Below, piece by piece: positions 11,401-23,283 of a stretch of DNA of 64,000 nucleotides; the stretch's first letter is position 1; every line of letters begins with the position of its first letter. The stretch is from Norana najaformis. Its lineage: Eukaryota > Annelida > Clitellata > Crassiclitellata > Hormogastridae. Position numbers and translations under genes: made by a program. The notes under the pieces were generated by a model. That model did not search any database. It saw only the letters and a list, made by a program, of their open reading frames with translations, and was not told where the DNA came from. Location: contig OZ029921.1 in the NCBI GenBank assembly GCA_964023275.1, positions 18,909,609-18,973,608 on the forward strand, given 5' to 3'.

Positions 11401-12486
11401 CTCCGAATGCATGCAGGAGGAAATGGATACTTTCCTTGAGGACATGGAAGCAATTATTAGAAACATCCCAAGCGCGGAGCACATAATCGTAGGATCGGAT
11501 ATGAAAGGACTTGTGGGAATGGATGCTGCGGGTTATGACGGAGTACACGAAGGACAAGGCATATGGCAACATAAATGAGGAGGAATATTCCTAGAGATGG
11601 CGCAGGGACTGGATTTGACCCTCGCAAATACATACTTCAAGAAAGCAGAAGAACATCGAATAACATACCGCAGTGGAAGATGTGATAGCCAGATCGATTA
11701 CTTGTTGGTGAGACTGGAGGATTCAAAAAACATGAGATTGCAAGGTGATCCGGGAGAGGCAGTAGTCAGCCAGCATAGAGTCCTGGTCATGAAATATACA
11801 ATTGTAGATTCGACAGCAGAACAGAAAGAAGATCAAACAAAAAGAACATATTAGAACATGGAAACTGAAGGGAAACAAAAGAGATGCCTACAGGCTGGAA
11901 ATGAAAACACGGCTTGCTGAAACAGAAGAAGTAACATGGGATAAACTGAAAACAAGCCTGATAGAGGCATCAAAAGAAGATATGCGGCACGACAAGAGGT
12001 CAGAAGAGACAAGAACGAGAAACCTGGTGGCGGACGGAGGAGGTACAGACAACGATAAAGAATTAGAAGAATGCCTTTAAAAAGTGGCAGGCAAATCGGA
12101 AAGTTGATGCTCTAAAAGCAACGTACAAAGATAACGTGTAAGGAAGCAAAGAAGGCAGTAGCAATAGCCAAAACTCAGGCAATACAACAGGTATACGAAG
12201 AACTTAACACCATAGAAGGAGTGGCAAACATATATAAAATTGCAAAAGTAAGACAAAGAAGTAAACAGGATAAGCAATCAGTGATGGTAATTAAAAATAA
12301 AGACGATAAGATGCTAACTGAGGAGGATGCTATCAGAGCCATATGGAAGACATACTTTGATGAATTACTAAATAAATAAAATCCCAAGGAGTCGCTAGAG
12401 AAAATCATCCCTGTGGCAGCTTTCTGTGAAAATGAAATTACCGCAAAGAGATCGAGATAACAATTGAAAAGTTGAAAACCATTAAA

Positions 12487-12808
12487 TCGTAATCGTAATC
12501 GTAATCGTAATCTCGAGATTTCTACAGCGCTCAACGAAAGCTAAGTCGCGGGAACCAGCTTATTCACAGGCGCTCAGTCAAAACAAAATCGATAGGCAAA
12601 AGGGTCAAGATCCAGGAGTCAGGCACTCAGACAGTCGGACGGCTACGGTGGATGATGTTTGAAATTGAAGTGAGAAGAGAGATAAGAGGAAGAGGAAGAA
12701 TCAGGATAAGATTTCTGGAAAAGAAGTGTTTTCAGTCTTGAGTGAAAGACCTGCGCAGAAACTGAAAGAGGTGAAATGTTGGTGAGTTCGTATGATTGAC
12801 CAGACCAG
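12487..12808 (-). mobile_element. LINE 3' end nested in the RTE element
   Basis: The sequence is related to 240-390 (GAGTGAAAGACCTGCGCAGA; GAGTTCGTATGAT) and, in reverse, to 24310-24425 (CAGCGCTCAACGAAAGCTAA). On the minus strand it ends in a (GATTAC)n tail, seen on the plus strand as repeated AATCGT at 12484-12512. It is flanked by ATTAAA at 12481-12486 and 12809-12814. Removing it restores the host reading 'EKLKT-IK-APGPSG'. Confidence 0.8.
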
Positions 12809-13035
12809 ATTAAAGCACCGGGGCCATCTGGAATGACTCCAGAAATGTTTAAAGCACTTGCGTTTTAAACGACTTCATGAAACGGGAAAGACTGCCACAA
12901 GATCTGCAGGAAAGTGAAATAGTAGCAATATACAAACAAAAAAGAGACGCAATACTATTGCAATGTAGTAACTACAGAGGAATTAAGCTGCTGGAAATTG
13001 GACTGAAAGTGTACGAAAGGGTGATCGAAAGGAAA

Positions 13036-13227
13036 GCATCACACAATGGCGATTATTATTTTATGTGTGTAGAAAAACTTCACACAATTGCGATTAATTT
13101 GATTGTGTTGAGGGAAAACGTCACACAATGGTAATTAACAAGTTGATTGTGTTTTTAAAAAAACGTCACACAATGGTGATTATTAATTTGGTTGTGCTTA
13201 TAGAAAACGTCACATAATGGCGATTGT
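13036..13227 (+). repeat. 44-bp array block inside the RTE reverse-transcriptase frame
   Basis: About four and a half units lie between codons for VIERK (ending 13035) and LIRERVKLHDNQFGF (from 13227). The flanking RTE reading continues with no loss across the block, so the units arrived after the retrotransposon. The left border has AAGGAAA, a stretch also present in many array linkers. Confidence 0.85.
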
Positions 13228-14395
13228 TGATCAGGGAACGGGTCAAGCTACACGATAATCAGTTTGGCTTTAGATCGGGTAGAGGCATAACGGATGCAAT
13301 ATTCATACTGAGACAGGTGCAGGAGAAAATATTAGAAGGAAATAACAAGAGATATTGGAATTTATGGATTTAGAGAAGGCTTTAGATAGAGTACCAAGAG
13401 AGATTGTACACTGAAATTTGAGGAAAAAGGAGCTATCGAAAAAAATAGTGCCACAGGTGAAATCAATATACGAAGACGCACAGACTTCAGTGAGGAGCAG
13501 CATAGGAAACAAAGTAAAATTTGGGATCCGAACTTGTGTACATCAGGATCCTGCCTGAGTTCTCTGCTGTTCGTCATAGTAATCGATGCTATATCAGAAA
13601 ATTTGAGAAGTGCCATAGGATATACTGTATGTTGATGATCTCATAATGGCAGACGACGCAGCGACAAAGATACAAGGACGTTTCACTGATTGGCAGAGAT
13701 CACTGGAGAGCAAGGGTCTTAAAATAAATATCAATAAAACAGAGACCATGGTATGTTCCAAAATGGAAGAGAGACTTGTGGTCAAGGACATCGCAGGAAA
13801 TGCATTGATAGAAGTAGAAAACTTTAAATATCTTGGGTCGATAACGAATGCTAAAGGAGGATGCAAACATGATGTTAAGAACAGGATTAAGGCAGCATGG
13901 CAAAAGTGGAATGACCTATCGAGTGTATTATGCGATGTCAAAATACCGATTCAACTCAAAGGAAAGGTGTACAAAACAACGATAAGACCGGTGATGCTAT
14001 ACGGAGCAGAAGCCTGGACACTAACGAAAGAGGAAGAGAAGCTTCTGGAGAGAATAGAATTGAGAATGCTGCGATGGTTACTAAGAATTTCACTGAAAGA
14101 CTAAATGGAATGAGTATATAAGACAGATATTGAGATTAGCATGTATATCTGACAAGGTACAAGAAGTCAGGTTCAGACGGTATGGTCATGTGATGAGAAG
14201 AGAGGAGGAAAGCTGCATTAAAAGAATTATGACAGCAGATGTTTAGGAACGCCGCAGCCGGGGACGACAAAAGAAGAGATGGATAGACATGATTCAGCAA
14301 GACCGAACGCTCCTCAGGCTAAAGAAAGAAGATATTGGAGATAGAAACAAATGGAAAAGAATTATTCGTGTGGCTAAAACCCCAGCCACGAGGAA

Positions 14396-14712
14396 AGAAA
14401 AGAAAACGTCACAAATGGTGATTATTAATTTGACTGTATTTAAAAAAAAAATTAACACAATGGCCATTATTAATGTGAAAGTGTTTATTAAGGAAACGTC
14501 GCACAGTGGCCATTATTAATTTGAAAGTGTTTATTATGGAAAACATCGCACAATGGCGATTATTATTTTATATGTGTAGAAAAACGTCACACGATGGCGA
14601 TTAATTTGATTGTGTTGAGAGAAAACGTCACACACAGGCGATTATTAATTTTTATATGTAAGAAAACGTCACACAATACCGATTGTTAATTTGATTGTGT
14701 TATAAAGAAACC
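14396..14712 (+). repeat. 44-bp tandem array, block 7
   Basis: About eight units, several with CGCACA or GGCCATTATTAATTTGAAAG variants. The left border is the A-rich 3' end of the RTE element. Confidence 0.9.
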
Positions 14713-14724
14713 GTCTATTCTAAT

Positions 14725-15850
14725 CTAAGAACTTCCCTAGCGCCACTGTAACAATGCTCAAGGCATCAGTCGATGGTCTTTGTTAAGCAAAATAACTGTC
14801 CACGCCAAATTTCATAGTGAGTCCGGTCGAAAAGCCAAGTGAATCTCAGAAGTCACAGAGACATTTACGGAGGAACTGAATCAATTAAGAGGTGAGTTTT
14901 TAGTTGAGATCTGAAGGCCAAAAAGACTTTGCAGGAAGAGAGTTCCAGATTCTAGTACCAGCGAGAAGTAAGAAGTTTGAAGACAGGTGTGCTTCCAGTC
15001 GACATTTAACAACACGTTCAAGAAGTTTAGTAATGAAATTGAAGATTGAGATTGGTCGGTAGTTTTACATACTGTAGTGTCAGCATCAAAAGACGGTTTC
15101 GTCAGCAAAGGATGGTACTATTGCATAAGAGAAACGTGAGAGTCATCAGCAAACACCCGATTGATCAATGTCAAGATGTTGATACCAAGAAGAAGAAAAA
15201 AGCAGCTTATGAGAAGGTGACTAGGAATTGCATGTAGGAGGCACTGTTCGTAAAAATGAGCGACCTGATTTCATTCTAGATTGCGGGAGTAAGAGAATCA
15301 AATGTTTGTAGGGCGATCTGAAAAGCCATTTGATAGTGAAATACCGGAGAACTTAGGCCTGATATGGGCTATTTTGTCACAAAGAATTTAATGAAAGCAT
15401 CATGGCGAAGAGGATTTGGGTAGTATGCATGGTGTTTCCTATGGAGTAGCTTATTGAGGGCCTTCCAAAGGGACCCTAGGAAAGATGGATTTTCTTAAAT
15501 TAGGTTTGTGAGACAGAAGGATTTGGCCTTGGAAACTAGGTAACGAACGTTTTTACACTGTTCTTTAAAACGCTTATGATAGAAAGGAAGTCGTGAGCGG
15601 CGCCAGGCGCTTTCAAGTTGGCTATGTCGAAGCCGAACTTCAACAAATTCAGAGATAAGCCAAGGCTTCAGGTCACTAACGACACCCTTCTTGGAATTAA
15701 GGGAAATGTGCTTATCAAGAAGTTCGGTTGGAACAGATTGGAGTGGGTGAGAGTGAGCATCCGCAGATAGATATGAGTCAGAAGGAAGTAAGAACCAGAT
15801 GTCATCTTTGAAAGCATGAATATCTAGTTGATGCCAGGGACTGAAAGTGA
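14725..15850 (-). mobile_element. CR1/Jockey-like LINE, degenerate internal and 3' segments
   Basis: The minus strand from about 15840 downward reads PWLISEFVEVRLRHSQLESA-like sequence with a 'RRSRLPFYHKRFKEQCKNVR' block, then NPLRHDAFIKFFVTK, a 'KPSFDADT' box and 'SISLLNFLNVLLNVDWKHTC' (a decayed 'SNL.F.SKLLE.VV...L..HL'), then VLESGTLFLQSLFGLQI. These are the linker and early reverse-transcriptase blocks of CR1/L2-type ORF2. Sequence between the boxes appears deleted. Not functional. Confidence 0.7.
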
Positions 15851-16415
15851 TAACAAAGTGATTATTAATTTATGTTGAAAGAAAACGTCACACAATGGCG
15901 TTTATTAATTTCGTATCTACTAAAACGTCACACGATGTCGTATGTGATTATTATTTTTATTGTGTTTTAAATAAAAACGTCACATAATGGCGTTTATTAT
16001 TTTTGTTGTATATGAAAGCGTCACACAATGGCGATTAATAATTTGACTGTGTTTGCAGAAAACGTCACACAATAGTGATTATTTTTTTGTGTCTAGGAAA
16101 ACGTCACACAATGGCGATTATTAACTTTTGTGTCTAGGAAAACGTCACACAATGACAATTATTAATTTGGCTGTGTTTTAAGAAAACGTCTCACAATGGC
16201 GATTGTTAACTTTTTGTCTAGGGAAACGTCTCACAATGGCGATTCATAATTTCATTGTGTTGAAAGAAAACGTCACCAAATGGCGATTATTAATTTTATT
16301 GCTTAAGGAAAATTTCACACAATGGCGATTATTAATATTTTGGGTAGTAAACCGTCGTATAATTGCGATTAAAATTTGATTCTGTTTACAGAAAACGTCA
16401 CATAATTGTCTTGTC
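15851..16415 (+). repeat. 44-bp tandem array, block 8
   Basis: About 14 units. Linker type TTTTGTGTCTAGGAAAACGT is frequent here. The right border is at CACATAATTGTCTTGTC, where the next retrotransposon remnant begins. Confidence 0.9.
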
Positions 16416-16419
16416 TTAT

Positions 16420-17130
16420 TTTGTTTTTAGCAATTTTCGATCCGAAATTGGACCGCAGTCACCGCACTATGAACCGTCGGTCTCCAGATGTTCCTATCTT
16501 CAGTTGTCCTTAGTACATGTAATTGACTCATAGTTAATCCTGTCCAAGACCTTATGTTCTCAATCCAGGCTGTTCGTGGTCTTCCACGTGCTTGCGATCC
16601 AGATGTTGTATCCTTTGTTATTTATTTCACCAGTCTCCATTTTTCCTCATCATATGACCAAAGTATGTCAGCTTCCAAGACTTGATGCTACTTAGTAGTT
16701 GACGTCCTATGCCGGTTTGTTCCAGTACCCATTCGTCGGTTTTCCTTGCCATTCAAGAAACCTTGTTCAATCTAGCTCTGATTTCCTTAGTGCAGTCTAC
16801 ATCCTCTGAGATGAGAGATCCAAGGTACAGAAATGTATCAACCTGTTCCAGCTGTTCACCCTGGACCTTGATACAGCATGTAACACCGTCCATTCCCGTC
16901 ACCTTTGTCTTGCGATGTTAATCAACAATCCAAATTTCTGGCTAACCCGATCAAAGCGATCAACCAGCTCCTGCATCTCTGCCACCGAAACAGCCAACAA
17001 AACAATATCATAGGCATATCTAACTAAGGTTGGAGACCTTCATACCACCGATTTTTACCTCTGTTTAAAACATCAAGTGTTTCTGCCATGACTATCTCTG
17101 CTAAGATGTTAAATAAATCTGGTTAAAGAA
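16420..17130 (-). mobile_element. RTE-like LINE, 3' end of reverse-transcriptase ORF, minus strand
   Basis: The minus strand reads VQGEQLEQVDTFLYLGSLIS followed by EDVDCTKEIRARLNK, the 'FKYLGS.I..D..C..EI..R' block, with 'GHMMRKNG' and 'SGDRRFIVR' tails downstream. These are typical of the C-terminus of RTE-type ORFs, but it is a different subfamily from the 3.4- and 11.4-kb copies. Many stops and frameshifts. Confidence 0.78.
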
Positions 17131-17149
17131 CGCAGTCTGGTTAAAGAAC

Positions 17150-17476
17150 GCAGATTGACGACAACGCAAGTTTTGGGCAATATTCGTGTCTGATGGATAT
17201 TGCTTATGATCCATACACGGGGTCCTTCGAAGGAGAGGCTACAATTACAGAATTACAGTGTTTAACAAAACAAAATGGCCGTGGAACAATATACAGATGG
17301 CTATTCTGATTCAAATCATGATGGAACTTACTTATCTAATCTGCTGTTGTATCTTCTTCAGCGCCGCTGTGATACCACATCAGTGCTCAAGACATCACTC
17401 AGAGGCTCTAAAAGACAGCTGTCTGAAATTAATCGCAGTTTAATTCATTACAAGAAGATGACCCAAATTCTTGTAA
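17150..17476. repeat. Dispersed repeat, copy B (pairs with 9648-10039)
   Basis: Aligns with copy A but lacks its ~60-bp inserted piece (GGGCAATATTCGTGTCTGAT here). The left edge has a small tandem duplication of GGTTAAAGAACGCAG. The sequence from 17477 to 18020 shows nothing I recognise. Confidence 0.75.
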
Positions 17477-18019
17477 TGAATTAATTTGGTGGTCAAGTCT
17501 CCCGATACTCTTGACAACTCTGATTTCGAATTGCTTTGACTCAGCGTTCGTGTTCATGGTTCACGCAGGTGTGGAATGCAGAGTTGGAGGACGAGAAAGA
17601 GAAACGCATAAGATAGCTATAAGGTTGAACGAGCAAATCTGAGTGGTTGGGTAGTGAATAGCTGACTTAAGGTATACGTAATACCGGTGATGTAACTAGA
17701 AACTTTTATGGCGTCAATGAATCAGGCACAAGACATCAGATGAAGGTCATTGCTATGCGTAAATGATTGGGAAGTCGTAGCCTGGTAGCAGTTCATTCAA
17801 ATCTGGCGGACCATTTATTGTAAATGAGCTTGCAGGTTATATAAATATGTTGCAATAAATGCTTTTAGATGCAAGGTCAGATAGTGAGAATTATGACCGA
17901 AATGTCCTCGTTTCAACTATGGACATTCAGTTGTAATATCATACATATGGTAGAATTAGAAAGCTGCTTACTGAAGCCATTTTTAGCAATCCAGGTTTAA
18001 AAGGAGCTGATTGATTTTG

Positions 18020-18290
18020 TTGAAATTAAAGAAAATGTCACATAAAGACGCTTATTAATTTGATTGCGTATAGAGAGACGTCCCACAACGGAGCTTAATA
18101 ATTTGATTGTGTTTGCAGAAAACGTCACACAATGGCGATTATTAATCTGATTGTGTTTTTTAAAAAGTCACACAATGATGATTATTAATTTGATTGCGTT
18201 TGGAGAGACGTCACACACCCACACACAACGAAGCTTAATAATTTAATTGTATTTAAAAAACGTCATAGAATGATGATTATTATTTGCCAC
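18020..18290 (+). repeat. 44-bp tandem array, block 9
   Basis: Five to six units, including the sub-type TTTGATTGCGTATAGAGAGACGTC and an extra CACACACCCA stretch. Confidence 0.88.
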
Positions 18291-18338
18291 TTCCGCACTC
18301 GGGTGGTGCCGTCATAAACAAGATAAAGGAGTTCGACA

Positions 18339-18845
18339 CTTCTCACCTTCGTTATGACACACCCCGTTAAACAAAAGCTTCTCACCTTCGTTATGACACA
18401 CCCCGTTAAACAAAAGCTTCTCACCTTCGTTATGACACACCCCGTTAAACAAAAGCTTCTCACCTTCGTTATGACACACCCCGTTAAACAAAAGCTTCTC
18501 ACCTTCGTTATGACACACCCCGTTAAACAAAAGCTTCTCACCTTCGTTATGACACACCCCGTTAAACAAAAGCTTCTCACCTTCGTTATGACACACCCCG
18601 TTAAACAAAAGCTTCTCACCTTCGTTATGACACACCCCGTTAAACAAAAGCTTCTCACCTTCGTTATGACACACCCCGTTAAACAAAAGCTTCTCACCTT
18701 CGTTATGACACACCCCGTTAAACAAAAGCTTCTCACCTTCGTTATGACACACCCCGTTAAACAAAAGCTTCTCACCTTCGTTATGACACACCCCGTTAAA
18801 CAAAAGCTTCTCACCTTCGTTATGACACACCCCGTTAAACAAAAG
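18339..18845 (+). repeat. Perfect 39-bp minisatellite, 13 copies
   Basis: Thirteen head-to-tail units beginning CTTCTCACCTTCGTTATGAC and ending GTTAAACAAAAG fill 507 bp exactly, with no difference visible between copies. Because 39 is a multiple of three, reading frames stay open on both strands (for example MTHPVKQKLLTFV repeated); this is a by-product, not a gene. The unit is unrelated to the 44-bp repeat around it. The perfect identity implies very recent expansion. Confidence 0.97.
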
Positions 18846-19160
18846 CTCCAACGGTGATTATTATTTTGATTGTGATTAAGGAAAACGTCATGCAATGTTG
18901 CTCTTTAAACTGAATGTAGGCCGATATAAAGAAATCGTCACACAAAGGCTTATTTGATTGAGTACAAAAGCGTCACACAATGGAGAATCTTTATTTCATC
19001 GTGTTTAGACAACACCAAACGACTGCGCCTAGTAATTCAATTGTGTTCAAACGCAACAATGATACCATGAAGCGTATTAATTTGTTTGTAACTAAAAATA
19101 ACGTCACACAATAGGGATTAATTAATTTGATGTTTAAAGATTGTCACATGTGCATTAAAA
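18846..19160 (+). repeat. 44-bp tandem array, block 10 (degenerate end)
   Basis: About seven increasingly diverged units; the last recognisable ones are near 19100-19150. The array resumes right after the 39-bp minisatellite, so the minisatellite lies within it. Confidence 0.8.
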
Positions 19161-19409
19161 AACTTGATAATGGTCCATCGAGTTAGTAAGTCTCTAATGT
19201 AGGCCTACAATATTTCAGCTATCGTATAGACCTGACTCGAAACTCTAGGGCCTGGATGATTTATGCCTTCGACCAGCCATAATAAAGCCATGCTTGGTAC
19301 CATGTTACATATACATAATCTGAAACACTAGTATTTTTGCAACAGTTATAATACGATTAATTTCATAAATAAAACAAATAAACAATAATTGATTGTGCAG
19401 TAGCTGTTA

Positions 19410-19620
19410 CGATACATGGAATACTGCAATCTAATGCCAAAACTACAATCTGGCTTTAGAAAAGGCAATTTGACAGAGACAGTTCTTCTGAGACTTATCT
19501 CTGATGCAAGGTAATGTCGACGTCAAGGCCCTGGCAGCCATAAGATGTCGTTCAACAAATGAAACTACTATTGTTAGGAGCTCGAAGATTTCTAGCAGTG
19601 GTCTGTCGTGTGCTCAGTTG
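19410..19620 (+). mobile_element. CR1/L2-like LINE fragment
   Basis: The plus strand reads MPKLQSGFRKGNLTETVLLR followed by LISDAR, the 'LP..QSAYR..HSTETALL...D' block of CR1/L2 reverse transcriptases. It ends at a stop near 19505. Only a short piece survives. Confidence 0.65.
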
Positions 19621-20224
19621 AAAGTTTGAATCTTTAATAATAGATTCGTGCGTCTAGAAACAATGACAGTTCAAGTACTGTTGTTATTGTACTGATCGTT
19701 TAGTTATAATTACGAAAATCAAGGACTATGTGTCTCCTCGAGTTAAGCTACGAATCGGGAAAGTCGATTGTTAGAAGCCTGATCGTTGATAACTTCGGAA
19801 AGTCGCCTACAGTAGTTAAGTACATAAGTTATGTACCTATGTACGCATGTATGTATGTATGCATGCGGGTCGATGTATGAAGAACCTATCTATGACGTTC
19901 TTTGCCAGACTACATATTGCTATAATTCATCAAGCTCAGCAAGTAAATAAACAGATGCAAAATGCTCAACAGATCCAGAACAATGGAACGTCTGCCATGG
20001 CAGAGATTACTGATACCTAATGATTCACTCGCTATCACTTGCGTTTGATTGCAGCTCTATCCACCTGGAGAGTCATTGTTACATCACTGTGCTTGGTAAA
20101 GGTATCCTAATTTATACTGCGTTGCTTTATTTTTCATTACCCTACGTTATACTAACTAAGCTATGCTTTGCTTTTTTATGCCATGTTGTTCTATGCTAGA
20201 TTATTATTGTTATTGTTGTTGTCA

Positions 20225-20280
<56 letters not shown>

Positions 20281-22140
20281 TAAAGTTGCTCTGAATTTAT
20301 AGCATGATCATGCCATGGTAGGTACCATCAGACCGTACTAGTGAATCTGACCCACCGTCAGTTTGTCTACTCGGTAGAGGCCTACTTGAATGTGTCCGCG
20401 TGACAATAGTTTTCAGTGAATCTAATTTCATAAAAGTGATCATTATAAATGGGCGGCGGCGGCGTTGTGTTTGATCTGCGTGAGAAACCTTTGGCTTCTG
20501 ACGACCGACGCAGGTAACCATTAACACCAATAAAACGACAAGAGGACAAAGCCTCAGGGGACCATTGATGAACGCCAAGCACGCTCTATAACAACAAATT
20601 CTTCAAAGCTTAGGCCTCTAACTGTAGAATTAACCGTTGTTGTATAGGAATAGAAAGCATAAAATAAGCCTATTTGTGTATACGCAGGGCGTTCGTAATC
20701 AAGAGAGAGGAGAGTGGAGGGATTGTGTGAGGGAAGGAGAGACGGGAAAGGAGGGAGGGAGGGAGTAAGGTTGGGTGGGAGGAGACACAAGAGACAGCAA
20801 TGATTTGTTTCAGTTATATTTGTATACACTATCAAGCATGCAAACATCCTGTCGTTGATATAGGGCCTACATGTAGGCATGCGTTGTGGGGCCTAACTAC
20901 GTGCACTTCGGGTCTGTTATATGTACGAGAACAGAGGCCTACGGGGGTCCTGTAGAACAGATTTCACGGCGAGCCAACTACACTGCGCAAACTTTCAGAG
21001 TATAAAGTTTAGACCAGTATTTTGGCACGTGATATAGGCCTATGCGTAGGAGTAAAATAGGCCTATATATATACACACACGTAATCTATATATTCCGTAA
21101 ACTGCAGTAGGCGTGACGAGAAGATATAAAGTCGATAGTTTCAGTAGGCCAGTGCATTCCATTTGATAGAATTGCGTATTACAAGTCACGATGCGTCCAT
21201 CTATCGCACGCCTCCCTGCTCAAGTGTCCACCGCTTGTGACTTAAGCATTCGTAGGCCTAACAGTTCGACCCAACTGATGCATCTAGTGCAGCAAGAATG
21301 ACACAAGTGACTTGGATTGAAAGAATTAGAATGAGTTCTGAAGAATAACAATATTAGCTTTCATTTGTCAGAGGAACAGGTGTGAACTTTAAGTATCGAC
21401 CCTTATGACCCCTAACATAACCCCTAATGGACTGACTTAATCAGATATGAACTGATTTTCCGGATGTTTGCTTGTGTTATCAGACAGTTGAATCGAGTGA
21501 TGTTTCTTGTGTAAACGTTGGCGGCGATTTAGAAAGGACCTAAGCCGACTGAGTTCATATTGACGTTTAAGTCTGGTGGCGTCATTTAACCCAACTCACT
21601 AGTGTTCTAGACATAATTTGCGTATGCTGCTGTGCGTAGACCTTTCAGGCCTAATAACAGCATCAAAAGACTGCAAGTAGGACTACAAGTTCAAAGCAGC
21701 TTTTGTTCATTATGGAGTTCGATAACAGCGGTTAAACAGAGCTTCAACGCTGGCCTGCAATTTGTGTCTGTGTGACAATTTTCAACTGCGATCAACACAA
21801 GAACTTTGTAACGTACACCGGATTAGAATATAACTGTAATTATAATCGCAAATTTATATACCGCCACTATAAAAGAGAAATTCATTAGAGACGCTCCCGG
21901 CATGACTACAAAAAATAAGCCTAGGCTTACATTGGAGTTTTATCTCAGTGATGTATATCATCAAAATTCATTTTACAAGTGTTTTATATTTACTACATTT
22001 CGATGTCATGCGCTCTTATATGGAGTTCTAGGACGCCACCAGAATATGAAGAAATGTTCCTGAGAATAAAGGCCCAAGGATTTTCTAGGTTTTAACCCGA
22101 GATGGTTCAACACTGGTACGTATGCGTGCGTGCATGAATA
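19621..22140. other. Non-coding stretch rich in the AGGCCTA motif, with (ATT)n
   Basis: No supported gene. An (ATT)n microsatellite occupies about 20228-20281, and a short purine-rich (GGGA)n patch lies near 20750. The 7-mer AGGCCTA or its complement recurs far above expectation between 19.2 and 23.8 kb. Confidence 0.6.
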
Positions 22141-22648
<508 letters not shown>

Positions 22649-23084
22649 CAAATACAGCCCAACATACGCCTACTAAAACTGACGTCATGAGCTGACAGCT
22701 TGCGGTGGATCAGATTTCAAACGACCAATCGACCGTCAGGTGCTGAGTTGCGTGAGGGTCATGCGCGTTGAGGCCAACTGTCATATTTTATTAAACCTCG
22801 AACTGTTTGTGCTGGGAAAGACCGATACTTAAAAGGTAGGCATTCCGATAGCTTAATTTTGAAGTGCATCGCAAACCATAGGCCTGCACGATCACCGAGT
22901 TAGGCCACTTGGAGGCTATAGCCTCTAATCGGTCAGTGGAGCGGTGGGTTTAACATCTCTAACCAATATGTAAAGCCTTCTACCATGTAAACTTGAAATA
23001 TTTTTTCAGTTTTACTGCTGACTGATATCCAAAATTCACATTGTTAAGTTTTCTCTGTACTAAATAGACATGGACTAGTTGCAA

Positions 23085-23283
23085 ATGGCAGAATTGGCAA
23101 ACGCCCGCTGCAAACCGAAACGCACAAGTGAAGCTGAGCCTACAGTGGAATCCGATTTCAATGAGGATGATTATTTGGCTGGGCGAAATTCCGTCGGCAT
23201 TGTCTCCAGCAATCGACTTTTCATACTAAGCCAGAATTCTTTGGTAGAGGAATCGCCGAAACCAGTTGCAGATCCGAGTTCAA
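23085..23283 (+). CDS. Unknown gene, exon 1
   Basis: It starts at ATG 23085, the first ATG in this frame; an earlier ATG at 23070 meets a stop two codons later. The exon encodes 66 residues plus one base. It is polar, with the acidic motif ESDFNEDDYLAG and a more hydrophobic SVGIVSSNRLFIL. The donor is GTAAGC at 23284. Confidence 0.5.

Larger units (their letters stand above)
11401..14395 (+). mobile_element. RTE/BovB-like retrotransposon (endonuclease + reverse transcriptase), interrupted
   Basis: Endonuclease part (11400-11850): GSDMKGLVGMDAAGYDGVHE, DLTLANTYFKK, YRSGRCDSQIDYLLVR and VVSQHRVLV are the blocks of the APE-type endonuclease of RTE/'craniofacial development protein 2'-like elements. 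The reverse transcriptase follows: APGPSGMTPEMFKAL-like (12810-12865), NYRGIKLLEIGLKVYERVIE (12990-13030), NQFGFRSGRGITDAIF (13258-13310), degenerate middle, then FKYLGSITNAKGGCKHDVK and YGAEAWTLTKEEEKLLERIE (13820-14060) and the 'YGHVMRREEE' tail. Stops and frameshifts occur throughout. Two insertions split it: a LINE at 12487-12808 and a 44-bp array block at 13036-13227. It ends in A-rich sequence that runs into array units. Confidence 0.9.

Noticed and set aside
13646..14104. Intact 152-residue gene
   Set aside because: It is the best-kept piece of the RTE reverse transcriptase; the element is broken before and after it.
18263..18895. Long repetitive reading frames on both strands (210, 179 and 167 residues)
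   Set aside because: They arise because a 39-bp unit has length divisible by three; open in several frames at once, with no flanking gene structure.
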